The notes under the pieces were generated by a model that saw only the letters and a program-made list of their open reading frames with translations, was not told the DNA's origin and searched no databases. Both the position numbers and the translations under genes were made by a program. From Ascaphus truei (lineage: Eukaryota; Chordata; Amphibia; Anura; Ascaphidae), in the NCBI GenBank assembly GCA_036426205.1, contig CM071568.1, positions 49,445,045 to 49,509,044 of the forward strand: a DNA stretch of 64,000 bases, read 5' to 3'. This document shows, piece by piece, positions 44,285 to 54,993 of the stretch. How positions within the stretch are numbered: the first letter of the stretch is position 1; each line of letters opens with the position of its first letter.

Positions 44285-44299
44285 GAGACGTCAGGATTC

Positions 44300-44842
44300 C
44301 TAGCAGTCTAAGGACACATAGCAAGATTTCAACAAGCATTTATTTGCTTAATATGTCAAATTGAAAATGTCCTTTCTTTGATAAACATGAACTGTGCAAA
44401 ATATGTTTGTAACATATTACATACCAAACTTGGAGGATGGATAGTTGGGCTCACTGACATGATCGTACTCCAAGTTCTGCTAAGTTTTTTTTTAAGACTG
44501 TTACTGCACTCTGAAGTGAGACATCGCAGGTGCAATGACAGATCAGTAGAGTTTTCTGCAAGACCCATTTTTATTAATCCCATTATTTTGTTTTAATCTC
44601 TGCATCCGGACTTCAGAGTGTCAGTGTTGTTCCATTGTGCACAGTAGAGTGTTCACTAGGTGTGACTGTGTACCTTTACCAGCATAACACATTCGTATGA
44701 TCTACACGTGACTCTCTCTACAAATATACTGTAGGTTGTACTCGATGGACATATGTCCAATTCACTGGCTGTCTGTGTATTTCACAGTATTATTTAAAGA
44801 ACAGTTCATGAGGGAATAATGGAATTGTTTTGTTTCCTGCAG
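44300..44842 (+). other. RAD54B intron, remainder
   Basis: Contains GTAGGTTGTACTCGATGGAC at 44731-44750, a stretch that recurs in diverged form at 54803-54822 (CR1-type 3' end). Acceptor TTTGTTTCCTGCAG. Confidence 0.5.
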
Positions 44843-45068
44843 AGTCGATGGTCGATTTGGAGCCATCCTCGCAGATGAAATGGGTTTAGGAAAAACACTG
44901 CAATGCATCTCTCTGATCTGGACTCTTCTGCGTCAAGGTCTCTATGGAGGCAAGCCCACTATAAAGAAAGCACTTATCGTCACTCCAGGGAGTCTGGTGA
45001 AGAACTGGAGGAAAGAATTTCAGAAGTGGTTGGGGACAGAGCGAATACGAGTCTTTGCCGTCGATCAG
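44843..45068 (+). CDS. RAD54B: RAD54B exon 4, Walker A (motif I)
   Basis: 226 bases. Encodes [20 protein letters not shown] with the Walker A motif GLGKT at 44883-44897, then [19 protein letters not shown] (motif Ia) and [15 protein letters not shown]. The lysine in GKT contacts ATP phosphates and is present, so the ATPase looks intact. The exon starts one base into the Arg codon begun at 42437 and ends on a whole codon (GATCAG|GTTATG, a donor weaker than the others but still GT). Confidence 0.95.
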
Positions 45069-45332
45069 GTTATGTAGTTGTGCTTTTAAAACATTCTTTA
45101 AAAGGGAAATGTCATTCATATCACAAACATACTTAAGACCATGTACCTTTGCAGTGATATAGTGAGCTTTCTATCTGGCTTATATTCATCCACAGTTCTT
45201 TATTTACGCAATAAGGCATATCAATATTGATTTATTCTGACATTTCTACATGGGAAAACATGCTCGCTCTATCCCACAGAAAATAGCAAGTAGCAGTATT
45301 AAGTAGTATTTAATTGTTACTACATTGTTATT

Positions 45333-46350
45333 GTCACGGGAGACCAGGACAATTCACAGGGATCAAGGCATGAGACAGGACAAAGGAGTCTAATAAAGGA
45401 TATTCCAGCTGGAGCCAGCAGACATAGCACAATATAATAAAAAGAGCTTATACATCAAAACAGGTTACGGTGGGGGGGGGGGGGGGGAATCCTAGCTCGC
45501 TGGGTGCTGCTTCAGTAGACTTACCAAGGGTGTCTTCCATACGCTGAGAGTCTCTGGGTACAGACGTGCGCGATCAGGAGGCGGGGGAGGCGGGGCACTG
45601 ATGTCACTGGGCCAATAGCTTGCGAAGCGCCGATGTCAACGTCACGGCGCCGACATCACGGCCCTGTGACGTTGACGCTGCTTCGCTCTGATTGGAGGTT
45701 TTCAGCCGACAGCGCGCTCAGAAACAGGTTCTGCTGTCGGCTGAAAATCCCTGCGCCTCAGCACGCCTGCGGACGCTCGCGGGAGCCCCCTCTCAAGACA
45801 TCCTCATTGAGGATGACGGGGCTCATCGCGGAGCGTCCGCACGGCTCAGCACGGACTGTCCTTCTATGGACTCGGCCTAACTGTGATTGGCCGGGGTTTA
45901 CATAGACCTCGACCCCCATCTGAAACTATGGAGCAGGACTGCAGACCGATTAGCGCACGAATGTTATGCGCCAACCAATCACTGCACGGATGCTATGTCG
46001 GCCAATCAGGGCCATGGGAGCTGACAGTGTTTTAGGAGAGTGAGAAATTAAAACTGACCACTGGGATCTGTGTAATTTCAGGATGGTCTCAGTTCCTTTT
46101 GTACACTGGCTTGCTAAGTAAAGTACACACTCAGCACACAAAGGAGTCTTTGAATACCTTACATTATACTGTATATGCATGAGGAAAACACTGCTACAGA
46201 GCACACAGTATCACAAAGGTCAGCACTTTTAGCCATAATAGGATGGGGATACTATGCCAACACATGAGCCCCCATCTTGATGGGTAGGGGCAATGGCTGG
46301 GCTTAACCTTTAGTATGTTAACCATTTTGCCCCTACCGTCACAGCTATAA
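45333..46350. repeat. Possible LTR-like or foldback insertion, unclassified
   Basis: TGTCACGGGAGACCAGGACA on the left and CCCCTACCGTCACA on the right are suggestive TGTCAC/GTCACA ends. No coding region, and no second copy that would prove an LTR. A G homopolymer lies at 45474-45487 and a GC-rich MITE inside. Text like GCCCCCATCTTGATGGGTAG near 46268 has relatives around 56205-56225. Confidence 0.3.
45562..45877. mobile_element. GC-rich TWA MITE, copy 7
   Basis: Right end CTTCTATGGACTCGGCC|TAA matches the family's terminus. The interior has CAGCGCGCTCAGAAACAGG and a long mirrored TTTTCAGCCGACAG/CTGTCGGCTGAAAA pair. The left terminus is unclear, so the boundary is approximate. Confidence 0.55.
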
Positions 46351-46686
46351 CAGCCTCAAATTTATTTTCTTAGGGAACACATAAAATGAGCATTGTTATC
46401 TTCGTATAGAACAAAACAAATTTTGTCATCTTGTCAACTTGTCAACTGATCATCACCTGCTGCAGACATTATTGCAAACTCCTACTGTGGTACAGAGGTC
46501 TATACTGTAGTAGGGCCTCTTAGGCTGTAGAAATTAGGATGCAGGCTCAACAGAATGTGTGGTACTTTTAAATGGGCTAAGTTCTGAACTATACAGATTT
46601 TGAACAATAGCTTTCAGATGCCCCTTCCTGAAGCACGATAAAGTGAAACCTTCTTCACACTAACACCTAATGTATTTGTTTTTTAG

Positions 46687-46894
46687 GATCACAAAGTTGA
46701 AGAGTTCAGCAGCTCGCCTCTTTATTCTGTGCTAATCATCAGCTATGAGATGATGTTACGCTCTTTGGACCAAATACAAAGCATGGATTTTGACCTACTA
46801 ATCTGCGATGAGGGGCACCGTTTAAAGAACAGTTCTATAAAAACCGCTTCAGCACTTACCAGTCTCTCTTGCAACAAAAGAATTATACTTTCAG
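46687..46894 (+). CDS. RAD54B: RAD54B exon 5, Walker B (motif II)
   Basis: 208 bases, starting on a whole codon. Encodes DHKVEEFSSSPLYSVLIISY, EMMLRSLDQIQ and DFDLLICDEGHRLKNSSIKT, where DEGH (46807-46818) is the Walker B/DEAH-type motif coordinating Mg-ATP. It then runs SCNKRIILSG up to the intron inside motif III. Motif III reads LSGTP across the junction with the next exon (LTGTP in the human protein as I recall it), a conservative change. Donor TTCAG|GTAACT. Confidence 0.95.
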
Positions 46895-47345
46895 GTAACT
46901 GTTTTTTATCCAATATGAATAGGTGTGTGTATATTTATATACTTTACATAATATATACAGGACATTAATGGAAGTTGAAGCCTTTAACCCTCTGCATCTC
47001 CATATATCAAAACTTTGATCTCTCGTAACTCTTCTCGCCTCTAAAACTCTCCAAGGATGTCTCATCATCTTTCCTTCTTTTATATCTACAGTCCTCTTAA
47101 GTCTCAAATCTTTTTCACTCATCTCTCCCGACCTATAGAACGCTGTTCCACTCAAAATGTATCACGGTACTTTCTCTTTCCATTTTTAAATCCCAGCTGA
47201 GAATCAAGCATCTCATTCAAGTAACAACTACACTACTGACTCCAGATGCACTTTTAATAAATGCACTTTTAATCCTGCTGTGTGTAAGTCTCCTAAGATA
47301 CCACTCAGTCCTGCCCTGAAGAGCTTACAATCTATCACAGAAATA
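46895..47345. mobile_element. Degenerate L2-like 3' fragment (uncertain)
   Basis: Contains a CTGCCCTGAAGAGCTTACAA box at 47311-47330, matching L2 tails (compare 12355-12375), and an upstream protein-like stretch with LSRPIERCSTQNV. The orientation of the two parts differs, so it may be two fragments. Confidence 0.35.
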
Positions 47346-47497
47346 ATCAAGTATTACTCTGTCAGTGTAATGTTTATTAAACATAAGCTACAAACAATGT
47401 AAGCAGTGGAATTAGCTTTAGCCGCACTTCTTGGTGAAACGGAGCTCACGTGCCTTCTATTTTTCATTTGCATGTTACCTTGATTGTATTGCTTGAC

Positions 47498-47531
47498 CTG
47501 AGGAAGAGAGGATAGCTCTTTAAAGGTTGTC
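47498..47531 (+). ncRNA. Hammerhead-ribozyme-like core (decayed)
   Basis: CTGAGGA, stem AGAG/CTCT with an AGGATAG loop, then TTAAAGGTTGTC in place of CGAAAGCTTGTC. Downstream TTGTTAGTCCAAA with GGTATCACGTAATGCTGAAG is shared (inverted) with 56310-56350 beside the Penelope-like RT, so it belongs to the same family. Confidence 0.4.
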
Positions 47532-47881
47532 TTATACTGTCATATCAATTGTTAGTCCAAATTAAAAAAAAAGGTATCACGTAATGCTGAAGTACTTGAT
47601 TATGTGCCAATTTATGTATGACTACTGTAAAGTGTGACACCACTCTAACCCATACTAATTACAAGAGAAGATTCACTATATATTGCATCTGGTACTGTAT
47701 GAGTATAAAAAAAAAAAAAACTCTTGTAGCTTCCTCCTTAAAGAGTAGATTTTTCAACCTGATACACATGCAGCGGCCGTTATCCGATCATTTACCTGGG
47801 TGAATCATGCACTATACCGCGTGGTGGTCCGAGATGGTCCTCTGTAGACTAAATGGCCCATCTGATTAACACAGCCACTAA

Positions 47882-47902
47882 GGCAATGAAGGGGGGGGGG
47901 GG
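47882..47902. repeat. G homopolymer tract
   Basis: A G-rich run at 47889-47902 within intronic sequence. Confidence 0.8.
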
Positions 47903-48088
47903 GTTAAGGCACAATAGCAAGTTTATTAGGGGCAGAGGGGGTGAGTGAATGGGATACTTCAGATTACACCACAGGGGCCATCCTTACGGTGTGCGTTTTA
48001 TTTTTATATTGTGAGTGCATTGATTTTTCATTATTTGGCTAAATCCCTTTGAATAAATATACTACACTACGAGGTTTCTTTGTTTTAG

Positions 48089-48279
48089 ATGAACTAATGA
48101 AAGTATTCTTGCATGCAAACAGGAACAGTAGTAGTGAGGAAGACGCTAAAAGTGTAGTGGTTGCTGTTATTTGTCTGCAGCCTATTGCTGCCAGTATAGT
48201 TCCTCTTTTCAGTGAAGGTATCCTGCACGCACTACCCATAAAAGAAAGTCAGAAGTCTCGTTACTGGAAATTAATCTGA
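48089..48279 (+). other. Exon-like open frame in a RAD54B intron
   Basis: After a good acceptor (TTTCTTTGTTTTAG) an open frame runs 63 codons to a stop: DELMKVFLHANRNSSSEED, AKSVVVAVICLQPIAASIVP, LFSEGILHALPIKESQKSR. The composition is protein-like, not low-complexity. I do not recognise the family. It could be an alternative 3' terminal exon, a fragment of a processed pseudogene or chance. It is not in the RAD54B protein. Confidence 0.3.
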
Positions 48280-48727
48280 AGATTTAACTTGAAAAATCTT
48301 CTGTTATATATAGTATTTAAAAAAAATTAAATGCTCACTCATATTGTTCACATGAGGGGAGGCTACATAAAGCTTCTCAAGCTAGGTCATCTAATCAATT
48401 TACATATATTCCTTTGCTTTAGGCATGCTTGCCTTTATAGTCTGTTTCTATACCATAGCATGTCAGCAGCTCTATGTTTAGACTTAGAAAGGTCTCACAG
48501 AAGTAATGTCCCACATGCACCTAAAGGATCTTCACATCAAACACAGTTCCCACAAGTCCATGTAAAATAACCCCTTCAGTGCTGAGAGGGCCAGCGACGT
48601 ATTTTACTTCAATGCGCTGCATGTCCTTTCACCACTAAAGGGTTTATTAGGGCAAATCATAAAGATATTCTTGTGTATGGATCATTATCAACAGCAGTTG
48701 GTAAGCCCCAGAGGGTGGAGGGACTAA

Positions 48728-48901
48728 GGCTGCGCTTATAGTGACAGTGACGCAACGTCGTGGCAAAACAAATGCATTGCCGCCGTCACGTGCGCTTATA
48801 GTAAGCGCGGAGCGACGGATTGGTCGCGATCGCTGGAAGTCATCTCTATTTGATTTTCCAGCGACCGTAGCCTGAACGTCGCCAGCACTATAAGCATAGC
48901 C
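48728..48901. mobile_element. GC-rich TWA MITE, copy 8 (short form)
   Basis: GGCTGCGCTTATAGTGACAG to CAGCACTATAAGCATAGCC, with TAA left and TTA right, only 174 bp. ACTTATAGTGACAG-type ends are well conserved while most of the interior is missing. Confidence 0.75.
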
Positions 48902-48904
48902 TTA

Positions 48905-49529
48905 CTGTAGGACGAGAAGGTTGCAGAGTGTCCCCTCTACAAATGATTTCAGCTCCTTACCATGACCCACACTGCTGTATGTCCAGTAACTTCCGTACCT
49001 GGGTAGAAACATTTTCATGTTTAATTTAGTTACTATCCATGGCCTACATTCGCCTTAACTTAACTCACCTTAACTTAGAAATGTCGTTTAGGAAGATTAA
49101 ACCTATATGCTGTTCTCATATTTATGTAACATTAAATGTCAAGATAAATATTTTTATATATTGCTGCGCAGTCCTATAGCCAAGTAGGCTGTAGGACTGA
49201 CCCTGCACCATAGGGCTAAAATGTAGAGGAGCAGCAGCCACTTACTGCTACAACTGTTAAGCCATATTTATATGATGGTAAAAGGCTTTGATCAACTAAA
49301 CCATACAGGATCACATTTTGCTGATGTTGGGTATTTTAGTATATCCTATGTCCATAGGCTTTGCCGTGGTTTCGGACCCCTAAGTCCTGCAATCCTTATA
49401 GAGCAAAGTTCTAGTGCCGATGGAGAATGACGTAGCTAAATGTTGGACTATAGCAGCTTTAGTTCAAAAAAATGTTACTACCTGGATAAAATTGTATAAT
49501 ATGCTTAATGTAATTTCTTGTTCTTCAAG
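48905..49529 (+). other. RAD54B intron, remainder
   Basis: No feature beyond the TTTCTTGTTCTTCAAG acceptor. Confidence 0.5.
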
Positions 49530-49669
49530 GCACTCCAGTTCAGAATGACCTCCAAGAGTTTTTTGCATTGATTGAGTTTGTAAACCCTGGAGTACTTGGC
49601 TCTCTGTGCACCTACAGAAAAATATTCGAGGAGCCTATTATTAGGTACAGGGAGCCTTCAGCAACAAAG
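49530..49669 (+). CDS. RAD54B: RAD54B exon 6, motif III
   Basis: 140 bases. Completes LSGTPVQNDLQEFFALIEFV (motif III, coupling ATP hydrolysis to DNA movement) and continues NPGVLGSLCTYRKIFEEPII with REPSATK. Acceptor CTTCAAG|GCACTC, donor AACAAAG|GTAAGT, both strong. Ends on a whole codon. Confidence 0.95.
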
Positions 49670-50434
49670 GTAAGTCTGAGCATTTAAGGGCTCCTTGCAT
49701 CCACATCAATCCCTTTATTAATGGAGAGGTCAGTAATACACTGCTGTTTATTTGCTATTATATTCTGATTTATACGCCTCCTTTTAAGCTGCTTGTCCTG
49801 CATGCTCAATGGCTCTTGTTTCTTGGATACATAACTGTACATTGGCAATAACCATGTTAAGAGCAATAGACATTACATAAAATAACTAACTTCTATGAAT
49901 AGAAGGACTAAGCACTTGTTTAAAAGAAGTTTTACTAATAAATAGTGTATGCTGAAAGTACATTAAAGTGAATGCACTAACCCATGTAGTATCTGCTGCA
50001 CTGCTGCTACCTTTAATAGCATTTCAAAGGATGGCCATACTGCACGTACTGGAGAATATGTAGTCACTTATTTGCTTTTTGCAGAAGTTTGGTAGGATTT
50101 GAGTAAATGTTGATGAAGCAATTTACATGGCAATGCGTCAGCGCAATAAAGCAGTTTGAATAAAATATACAATGACTGTTAACTTGCTTATAGTTTGAAA
50201 TTAATTATTCTTCAAAATTTGGTTTACTACATTGTGTGATGTCAGGATAAAGAAGAAAGGTCTACGTCATTTTTGTTTTGGTGTATAGATGTAAGATGTC
50301 TCGGGCCTTCACTAAAGTCTTTTATTGTGAAACAATGAGAAAAGAACCACTCTGCATTGAAATACATGTTTTTAATAACCAATGCATTTACCAAAGGTGG
50401 GGCATATTGAATCACATACACCTTCCCTTGACCT
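49670..50434 (+). other. RAD54B intron
   Basis: No recognised repeat; two short frames are artefacts. Confidence 0.45.
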
Positions 50435-50589
50435 GTTGCCACAAAACACGTGACTCTATTCTCATGGTGCCACAAAACATGTGGCTCTATTCTCATGACG
50501 CCACAAAAGGTGTGGCTCTATTCTCATGGTCCCACAAAAGGTGTGGCTCTATTCTCATGGTCCCACAAAAGGTGTGGCTCTATTCTCAT
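50435..50589. repeat. 31 bp minisatellite, five units
   Basis: Units at 50435, 50466, 50497, 50528 and 50559, each GGTCCCACAAAAGGTGTGGC followed by TCTATTCTCAT with few changes. They are contiguous, so this is a minisatellite and not a spacer-bearing array. The open frame across it is an artefact. Confidence 0.97.
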
Positions 50590-51310
50590 GGTCTGATTCG
50601 GCAGCGCTCTACACTGAGCACGTTGAAGTGATCATCTGAAGCAAACGGTAAAGGTCTGTGTTTTCCTTTGAGAGTTACGGACTATAGCAGTGCCCTGGTC
50701 GTTTTGGATTAATTCAAACATAGAATTTGACGTCAGGAAAAAAAAACCTTCTACCTCCGAGTCGGCACGTTTGCCTCAAACTATATTTGATCTTTGTTTT
50801 TCTTCAATATATTTGGGATCTGGACTAAGGTCCATAAGTACTAAGCGGTACTATACCATAATTCACCTTCTAAAATGGAAGACCTCCTCCTGTACATTCA
50901 CTTGAATAGTCTAAATGGTCACCTATGGCATCAAACCACTTGGTAAATTTCGGGCAAAATTTTTTATTATGATCTGTTACACATTTATATAGGCAGTTTG
51001 ACTTTTTCAGCCCCAAATCATGTTGATTACAGTTTGTCTGTTCTCTTTCTCATTATGCGTCTATAATTAACTGTGAACTGATACGTTATGATGAAGGTAC
51101 AGTAAGTAAAATAATGCAACAAGTTTCAATAAAGTGCTACAAGTAATAACACTTCATTAGATGTTTGTTGCAAAGTAGGATTGTTCTTTGAAAGACACAA
51201 GAAAGGAGATTTTAAAAAAAGGAACATTTATTTATAGTCTTCTTTAATGCAGTATACATTGCGTTTACTTAATGTTTCTTCTGTTAAACTGTCCTTCCTG
51301 TCATCATTAG
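50590..51310 (+). other. RAD54B intron
   Basis: Ends with CTTCCTGTCATCATTAG acceptor. No feature recognised. Confidence 0.45.
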
Positions 51311-51601
51311 GAAGAAAAAGACTTAGGAGAGGAAAGAGCTGCAGAACTTGCTCGTTTGACGGGCTTGTTCATTCTCAGAAGAACACAGGAGGTCATTAAC
51401 AGATTCCTCCCTCCCAAAATAGAAAGCATAGTCTTCTGTCGACCATCTAAATTCCAGCTTGAGCTTTACCGAAAGCTTCTGAACTCTCGTGTTGTCAAGT
51501 CCTGTTTACAAGGGATGGTGGAAAACAGCCCCCATCTGGTGTGCATCGGGGCACTTAAAAAGCTTTGCAACCACCCATCCCTGCTGTTCAAAACTATCCA
51601 G
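51311..51601 (+). CDS. RAD54B: RAD54B exon 7, between the two RecA-like lobes
   Basis: 291 bases (97 whole codons). EEKDLGEERAAELARLTGLF, ILRRTQEVINRFLPPKIES, VVFCRP-like IVFCRPSKFQLELYRKLLNS, CLQGMVENSPHLVCIGALKK and LCNHPSLLFKTIQ. FILRRT..V and LKKLCNHP are family signatures of the SNF2/RAD54 insertion region linking lobes 1 and 2. Donor CCAG|GTAAGC. Everything expected is present. Confidence 0.95.
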
Positions 51602-52027
51602 GTAAGCTTACTGAGCAAATATTTGTCACTAGCACCATTTTGGCCTGCTAACTAGGGTCTAAAATTAATATTGGCAATTGCAGGAGGTATGAATTTTTGA
51701 GCTTTTGCGTACTTCTGTACCTTGCAAATGTTCAACAAAACATTACAGATATGACCGATGCTGTTAGTTATGAAGCTATCAAAACATATTGCAATATCTC
51801 ATCTATTTTCCATCATACAGTATGTTTATAACATTTGTATAAAATGTCATGCCAGCACATCTGTACATCTGACTATGATGAGGAACGTGGTGTGCTAAAG
51901 TTTGCAGGCATTTCACCAGGTACATTGCATAATGATGTAGAAGCAGAAATGGACAGTAGTTCACTGTAGAGCTTTGTCTTTGTTGCTGCCACCATATAAC
52001 AGCATCTTCCTTTTCTTTTTCGAGCAG
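51602..52027 (+). other. RAD54B intron
   Basis: Short intron without repeats recognised; CTTTTCTTTTTCGAGCAG acceptor. Confidence 0.5.
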
Positions 52028-52194
52028 GAGAAAGGTAAAAATCCTGGGCATGATGAACATAACCTGTATCGAAGTTTAGTAGACATTTTCCCCCATGATT
52101 ACAGTTCTGATAAATTCTCAGAGTGGGAGTCTGGAAAACTGCAGGTTTTAACAAAGCTGTTGTCAGCAGTACGAGAGCACAGCCCATCTGAAAG
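52028..52194 (+). CDS. RAD54B: RAD54B exon 8
   Basis: 167 bases. EKGKNPGHDEHNLYRSLVDI, FPHDYSSDKFSEWESGKLQV and LTKLLSAVREHSPSER. The ESGKLQVL segment leads into the second RecA-like lobe. The start is a loop where vertebrate RAD54B proteins vary. Donor GAAAG|GTATGT; the Arg codon is completed in the next exon 6 kb away. Confidence 0.94.
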
Positions 52195-52730
52195 GTATGT
52201 CTGTGCAATACTCCTAAAAAGTCCACTTAAAGTGCTGGTCAAAGGATGGTTATAATATTAGGAAGGTAAAGCAATGATAGGCGTGGTAATGCCTCAATAT
52301 CAAACATCTTGGAGACATTCTTATTACACTACAATTTATTTTAGTTTATGTTGAGGACATTTGGAAGTTGAAGGAAATCCTATATATGTAATTATTAGTT
52401 TGTAGTTTTTACATTCAGGGGTTGGAACAGAATCATTAATCTGGAGAAATTGTCGAATAATTTACTGTAAGAGAAATTTTAGAAAGGGAGCACACTAGAA
52501 CAGTAAGTATAATAACCAAGCATGACTAAGCACATCTAACAAGATAAAGCTTTTCCTATGTGAAGAAAAAAAAAGACCCCAAAATATTAGTGGTTCTCTA
52601 CCAACACTGCCTGTACTGCCTCTCCCGAAAGTAATTAATCACCTCCACCAATATAGTAGACTATTTTGTGGGGAAGGAATGCCCTGTTGGTTATTAACAT
52701 GGTTTAGAATGTACACTAATTGCTTTTGTG
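52195..52730 (+). other. RAD54B intron, 5' part
   Basis: No feature recognised before the hAT element. Confidence 0.45.
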
Positions 52731-52738
52731 AGTTAGGG

Positions 52739-53256
52739 CAGCGGTCCCCCACCTTTTCGGCACAAGGGACCTGTTTCGTGGAAGACCATTATTCCACGGA
52801 CCGGGGGGGGGGTTGGGATGATTCAAGCGCATTACATTTATTGTGCACTTTATTTCTATTATTATTACATTGTAATATATAATGAAATAATTATACAACT
52901 CGCCATAATGCAGAATCAGTGGGAGCCCTGAGCTTGTTTTACTTCATTTTGGCTAGTGTTAGCTTGTGGGCTTACCAAAACAGTGACTGAGACAAGTGCG
53001 CAGTGCGGGAACGAGGCGCGGACTAAAATAAGTGTCGGATTCTGACTTCTCATAAGGAACGCGCAACCTAGATCCATGCGCAGTTTACAGTAGGGTTCGT
53101 GCTCGTATGAGAATCTAATGCCGCCACTGATCTGACAGGAGGCGGAGCTCAGGCGGTAATGCGAGCGATGTGGAGCGGCTGTAAATACAGATGAAGCTTC
53201 GCTCGCTCGCCCACCACTCACCTCCTGCTGTGCGTTCCGGGGGTTGGGTACCCCTG
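52739..53256 (+). mobile_element. hAT-Charlie element closely resembling MER1A
   Basis: 518 bp starting CAGCGGTCCCCCACCTTTTC and ending GGGGTTGGGTACCCCTG, flanked by perfect AGTTAGGG duplications (52731-52738 and 53257-53264). Internal landmarks: GGGACCTGTTTCGTGGAAGA, TGATTCAAGCGCATTACATT, TTCTCATAAGGAACGCGCAA, GAGAATCTAATGCCGCC, TCTGACAGGAGGCGGAGCTC and GTAAATACAGATGAAGCTTC. In order and wording these match what I remember of the primate MER1A (Charlie3-related, about 0.53 kb). No transposase ORF. Compared from memory, not by search. Confidence 0.85.
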
Positions 53257-53479
53257 AGTTAGGGGATCATACTCTACCGAGGGTATAATGCAGCAGCACT
53301 TCCAAAACTACTGAAATCAGGATTCAGTCGTGAAACCGATTTTTTGGATATGCAACTGCTCATCAAGCGTATCTGCACAAATGTGTTTACATCCATGTTT
53401 CATTCAAACAGAAAAGGAACATTTCACAATTAAGCATACCGTAAATAAAAATACCACTTGTGTATCTTGCATGTTTCAG

Positions 53480-53705
53480 GCAGGTCTGTAACACTGTCTT
53501 TCCCCATTATCTCTTAGCATACAATGCTTCCACTGCAGCCAGGGATTCTTGGTAATGACATGCAAATGAGCGCTCGGTATGTCACACAATGTCATTACCC
53601 ACACTCCCTGGCTGCAGTGGAAGCATTGTATACTAAGATAGTGTGGAAAGATGGGGTTGCAGACCTGTCAGAGACATGCAAATGTACCCACAAGCGGTAT
53701 TTGTA
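53480..53705. mobile_element. Foldback element (CCCCATTATCT family), copy 2
   Basis: GCAGGTCTGTAACACTGTCT and CCCCATTATCTCTTAGCATA with GCTTCCACTGCAGCCAGGGA are mirrored around GAGCGCTC. A half copy follows near 53985-54030. Relative of 4225-4505. Confidence 0.7.
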
Positions 53706-53823
53706 TTTTCTGTACACTGTACAGTGCAGGGTTTTTGTAAAAAAAAAAAAAAATTCACCATGACTTGTATTGTGTCTGGTTATACCCAATGCTAGCTTCA
53801 CATAGCCAGTAACCAACCTCCCA

Positions 53824-53855
53824 CTGAGGAGACCCAAAGGGTCGAGACAGCTGTC
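53824..53855 (+). ncRNA. Hammerhead-ribozyme-like core
   Basis: CTGAGGA, perfect stem GACCC-AAA-GGGTC, then GAGAC (one change from GAAAC), AGCT and GTC. The hairpin and the GTC after a minimal stem III fit the short hammerheads of Penelope-like elements. Confidence 0.45.
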
Positions 53856-54671
53856 TGTGAGTAGGTTTACTTGCACTTCTTTAACCCAAGCTGTTCTGAA
53901 AAAGCAGTGTAATATGGCAGGCATCAGTTTATAGGGGTCAATGTTAAAATTGACAAGGAGAATAAGGTGACACATTGTGAATGCTCATTTGCATGTCATT
54001 GCCCAGAATGCCTAGCCTAGGCAGGACAAGAGGTTCTACAGAAGTAAGGAGCCACTACGAATCTCATAGTGTGAGGAACTAAAAGTACCAGTCTCCAGAT
54101 ACTAAAAACCTGTCCTGCTGCTGCTGCTACAAGTTATCTTCAATAAACAGTTCAAAGTTCCTGGCGCCCTCTATTTTATACATCTACTCCTTGCCAAGAG
54201 CCAGCATCATCCTATTCAAGCACCCTGAGAAGAACAAGGACACCCACGTACACTTTTTACAAGCCCCAATCCTGCTTAAAGGGACAGATACACAATAGGG
54301 ACTTTTTTTTTCCATGTGCACCTTATGCTTCATGCCAGGGGCAGGGGGGATATGGGTGTTGCATAAATAAAGATATACATACAAAAGGTTATTACATACA
54401 CAGGGTTGATCATATAGAGCATTAGTTCGTATATTTAAAATAAGAGCAAGGTTATATATTATTTAAAAAAAATAAAAGCAGCAATACTTATCCACTAATA
54501 ATTTATACAGGAAAAAATAAAAGCAGCCATACTTACCTCCCAATCTGGTAGGAGAATGATAAGAAAATTGATATGCTGAGAGAAACTGTAAGATGCAGCC
54601 AAAAGTACACAGAAAAAGGGAGATTTATATTGTTGAAACAAATAGAAATGTAACCCCTGGTAAGATGAACG

Positions 54672-54674
<3 letters not shown>

Positions 54675-54706
<32 letters not shown>

Positions 54707-54783
54707 TGGATCAATAAGTAAGTATAGATATAGGATAAAGTATCTGGATCAATAAGTAAGTATAGAGATAGGATAAAGTATCT
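54675..54783. repeat. (AC)n run then 39 bp tandem duplication
   Basis: AC run to 54703, followed by two copies of TCTGGATCAATAAGTAAGTA, TAGATATAGGATAAAG. Confidence 0.85.
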
Positions 54784-54784
54784 G

Positions 54785-54865
54785 TTGTCTAAATTTAGCA
54801 TAGGTTGAGCTTGATGGACCTATGTCTTTTTTCAACTTCACCTACTATGTAACTATGTAACACAC
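54785..54865 (+). mobile_element. CR1-type LINE 3' end
   Basis: ATAGGTTGAGCTTGATGGAC, CTATGTCTTTTTTCAAC and a CTATGTAACTATGTAAC tail of 8 bp repeats, as expected for CR1-group 3' ends. Confidence 0.6.
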
Positions 54866-54993
54866 ACACACCCTTGTCAGACTCCTGTGCATGCACTGAG
54901 CATGTGATTGATGATGGACATGGCAGCAGCCATGCACAAAGGATGTTAGAGAGTAGCTTTTTAAGAGGGGCTGGCAGAGCCGCGTGAGCCTGA

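Larger units (their letters stand above)
42690..44290 (-). mobile_element. Penelope-like element relic with GIY-YIG domain
   Basis: On the minus strand: GIY-YIG protein frames (44284 down to 43639), AT-rich sequence, then a hammerhead-like motif (43019-43046) and a GC-containing segment to about 42700. A 31 bp AAATGGGGAATACATAATAA-type unit is duplicated near 43215-43285. Order and content match the 3' half of a Penelope-like retroelement. No RT recognised in this copy. Confidence 0.75.

Noticed and set aside
45333..46350. Solo LTR
   Set aside because: TG...CA-like ends are suggestive, but no target duplication, polyadenylation signal or second copy could be established; kept only as an unclassified repeat.
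50435..50589. Regular 31 bp repeats considered as a CRISPR-like array
   Set aside because: Units are contiguous without spacers in an animal intron, so it is a minisatellite.
50278..50631. 117-codon open frame with repeated SILMVPQ-type segments
   Set aside because: The repeats are the 31 bp minisatellite read in shifting frames; no family match.
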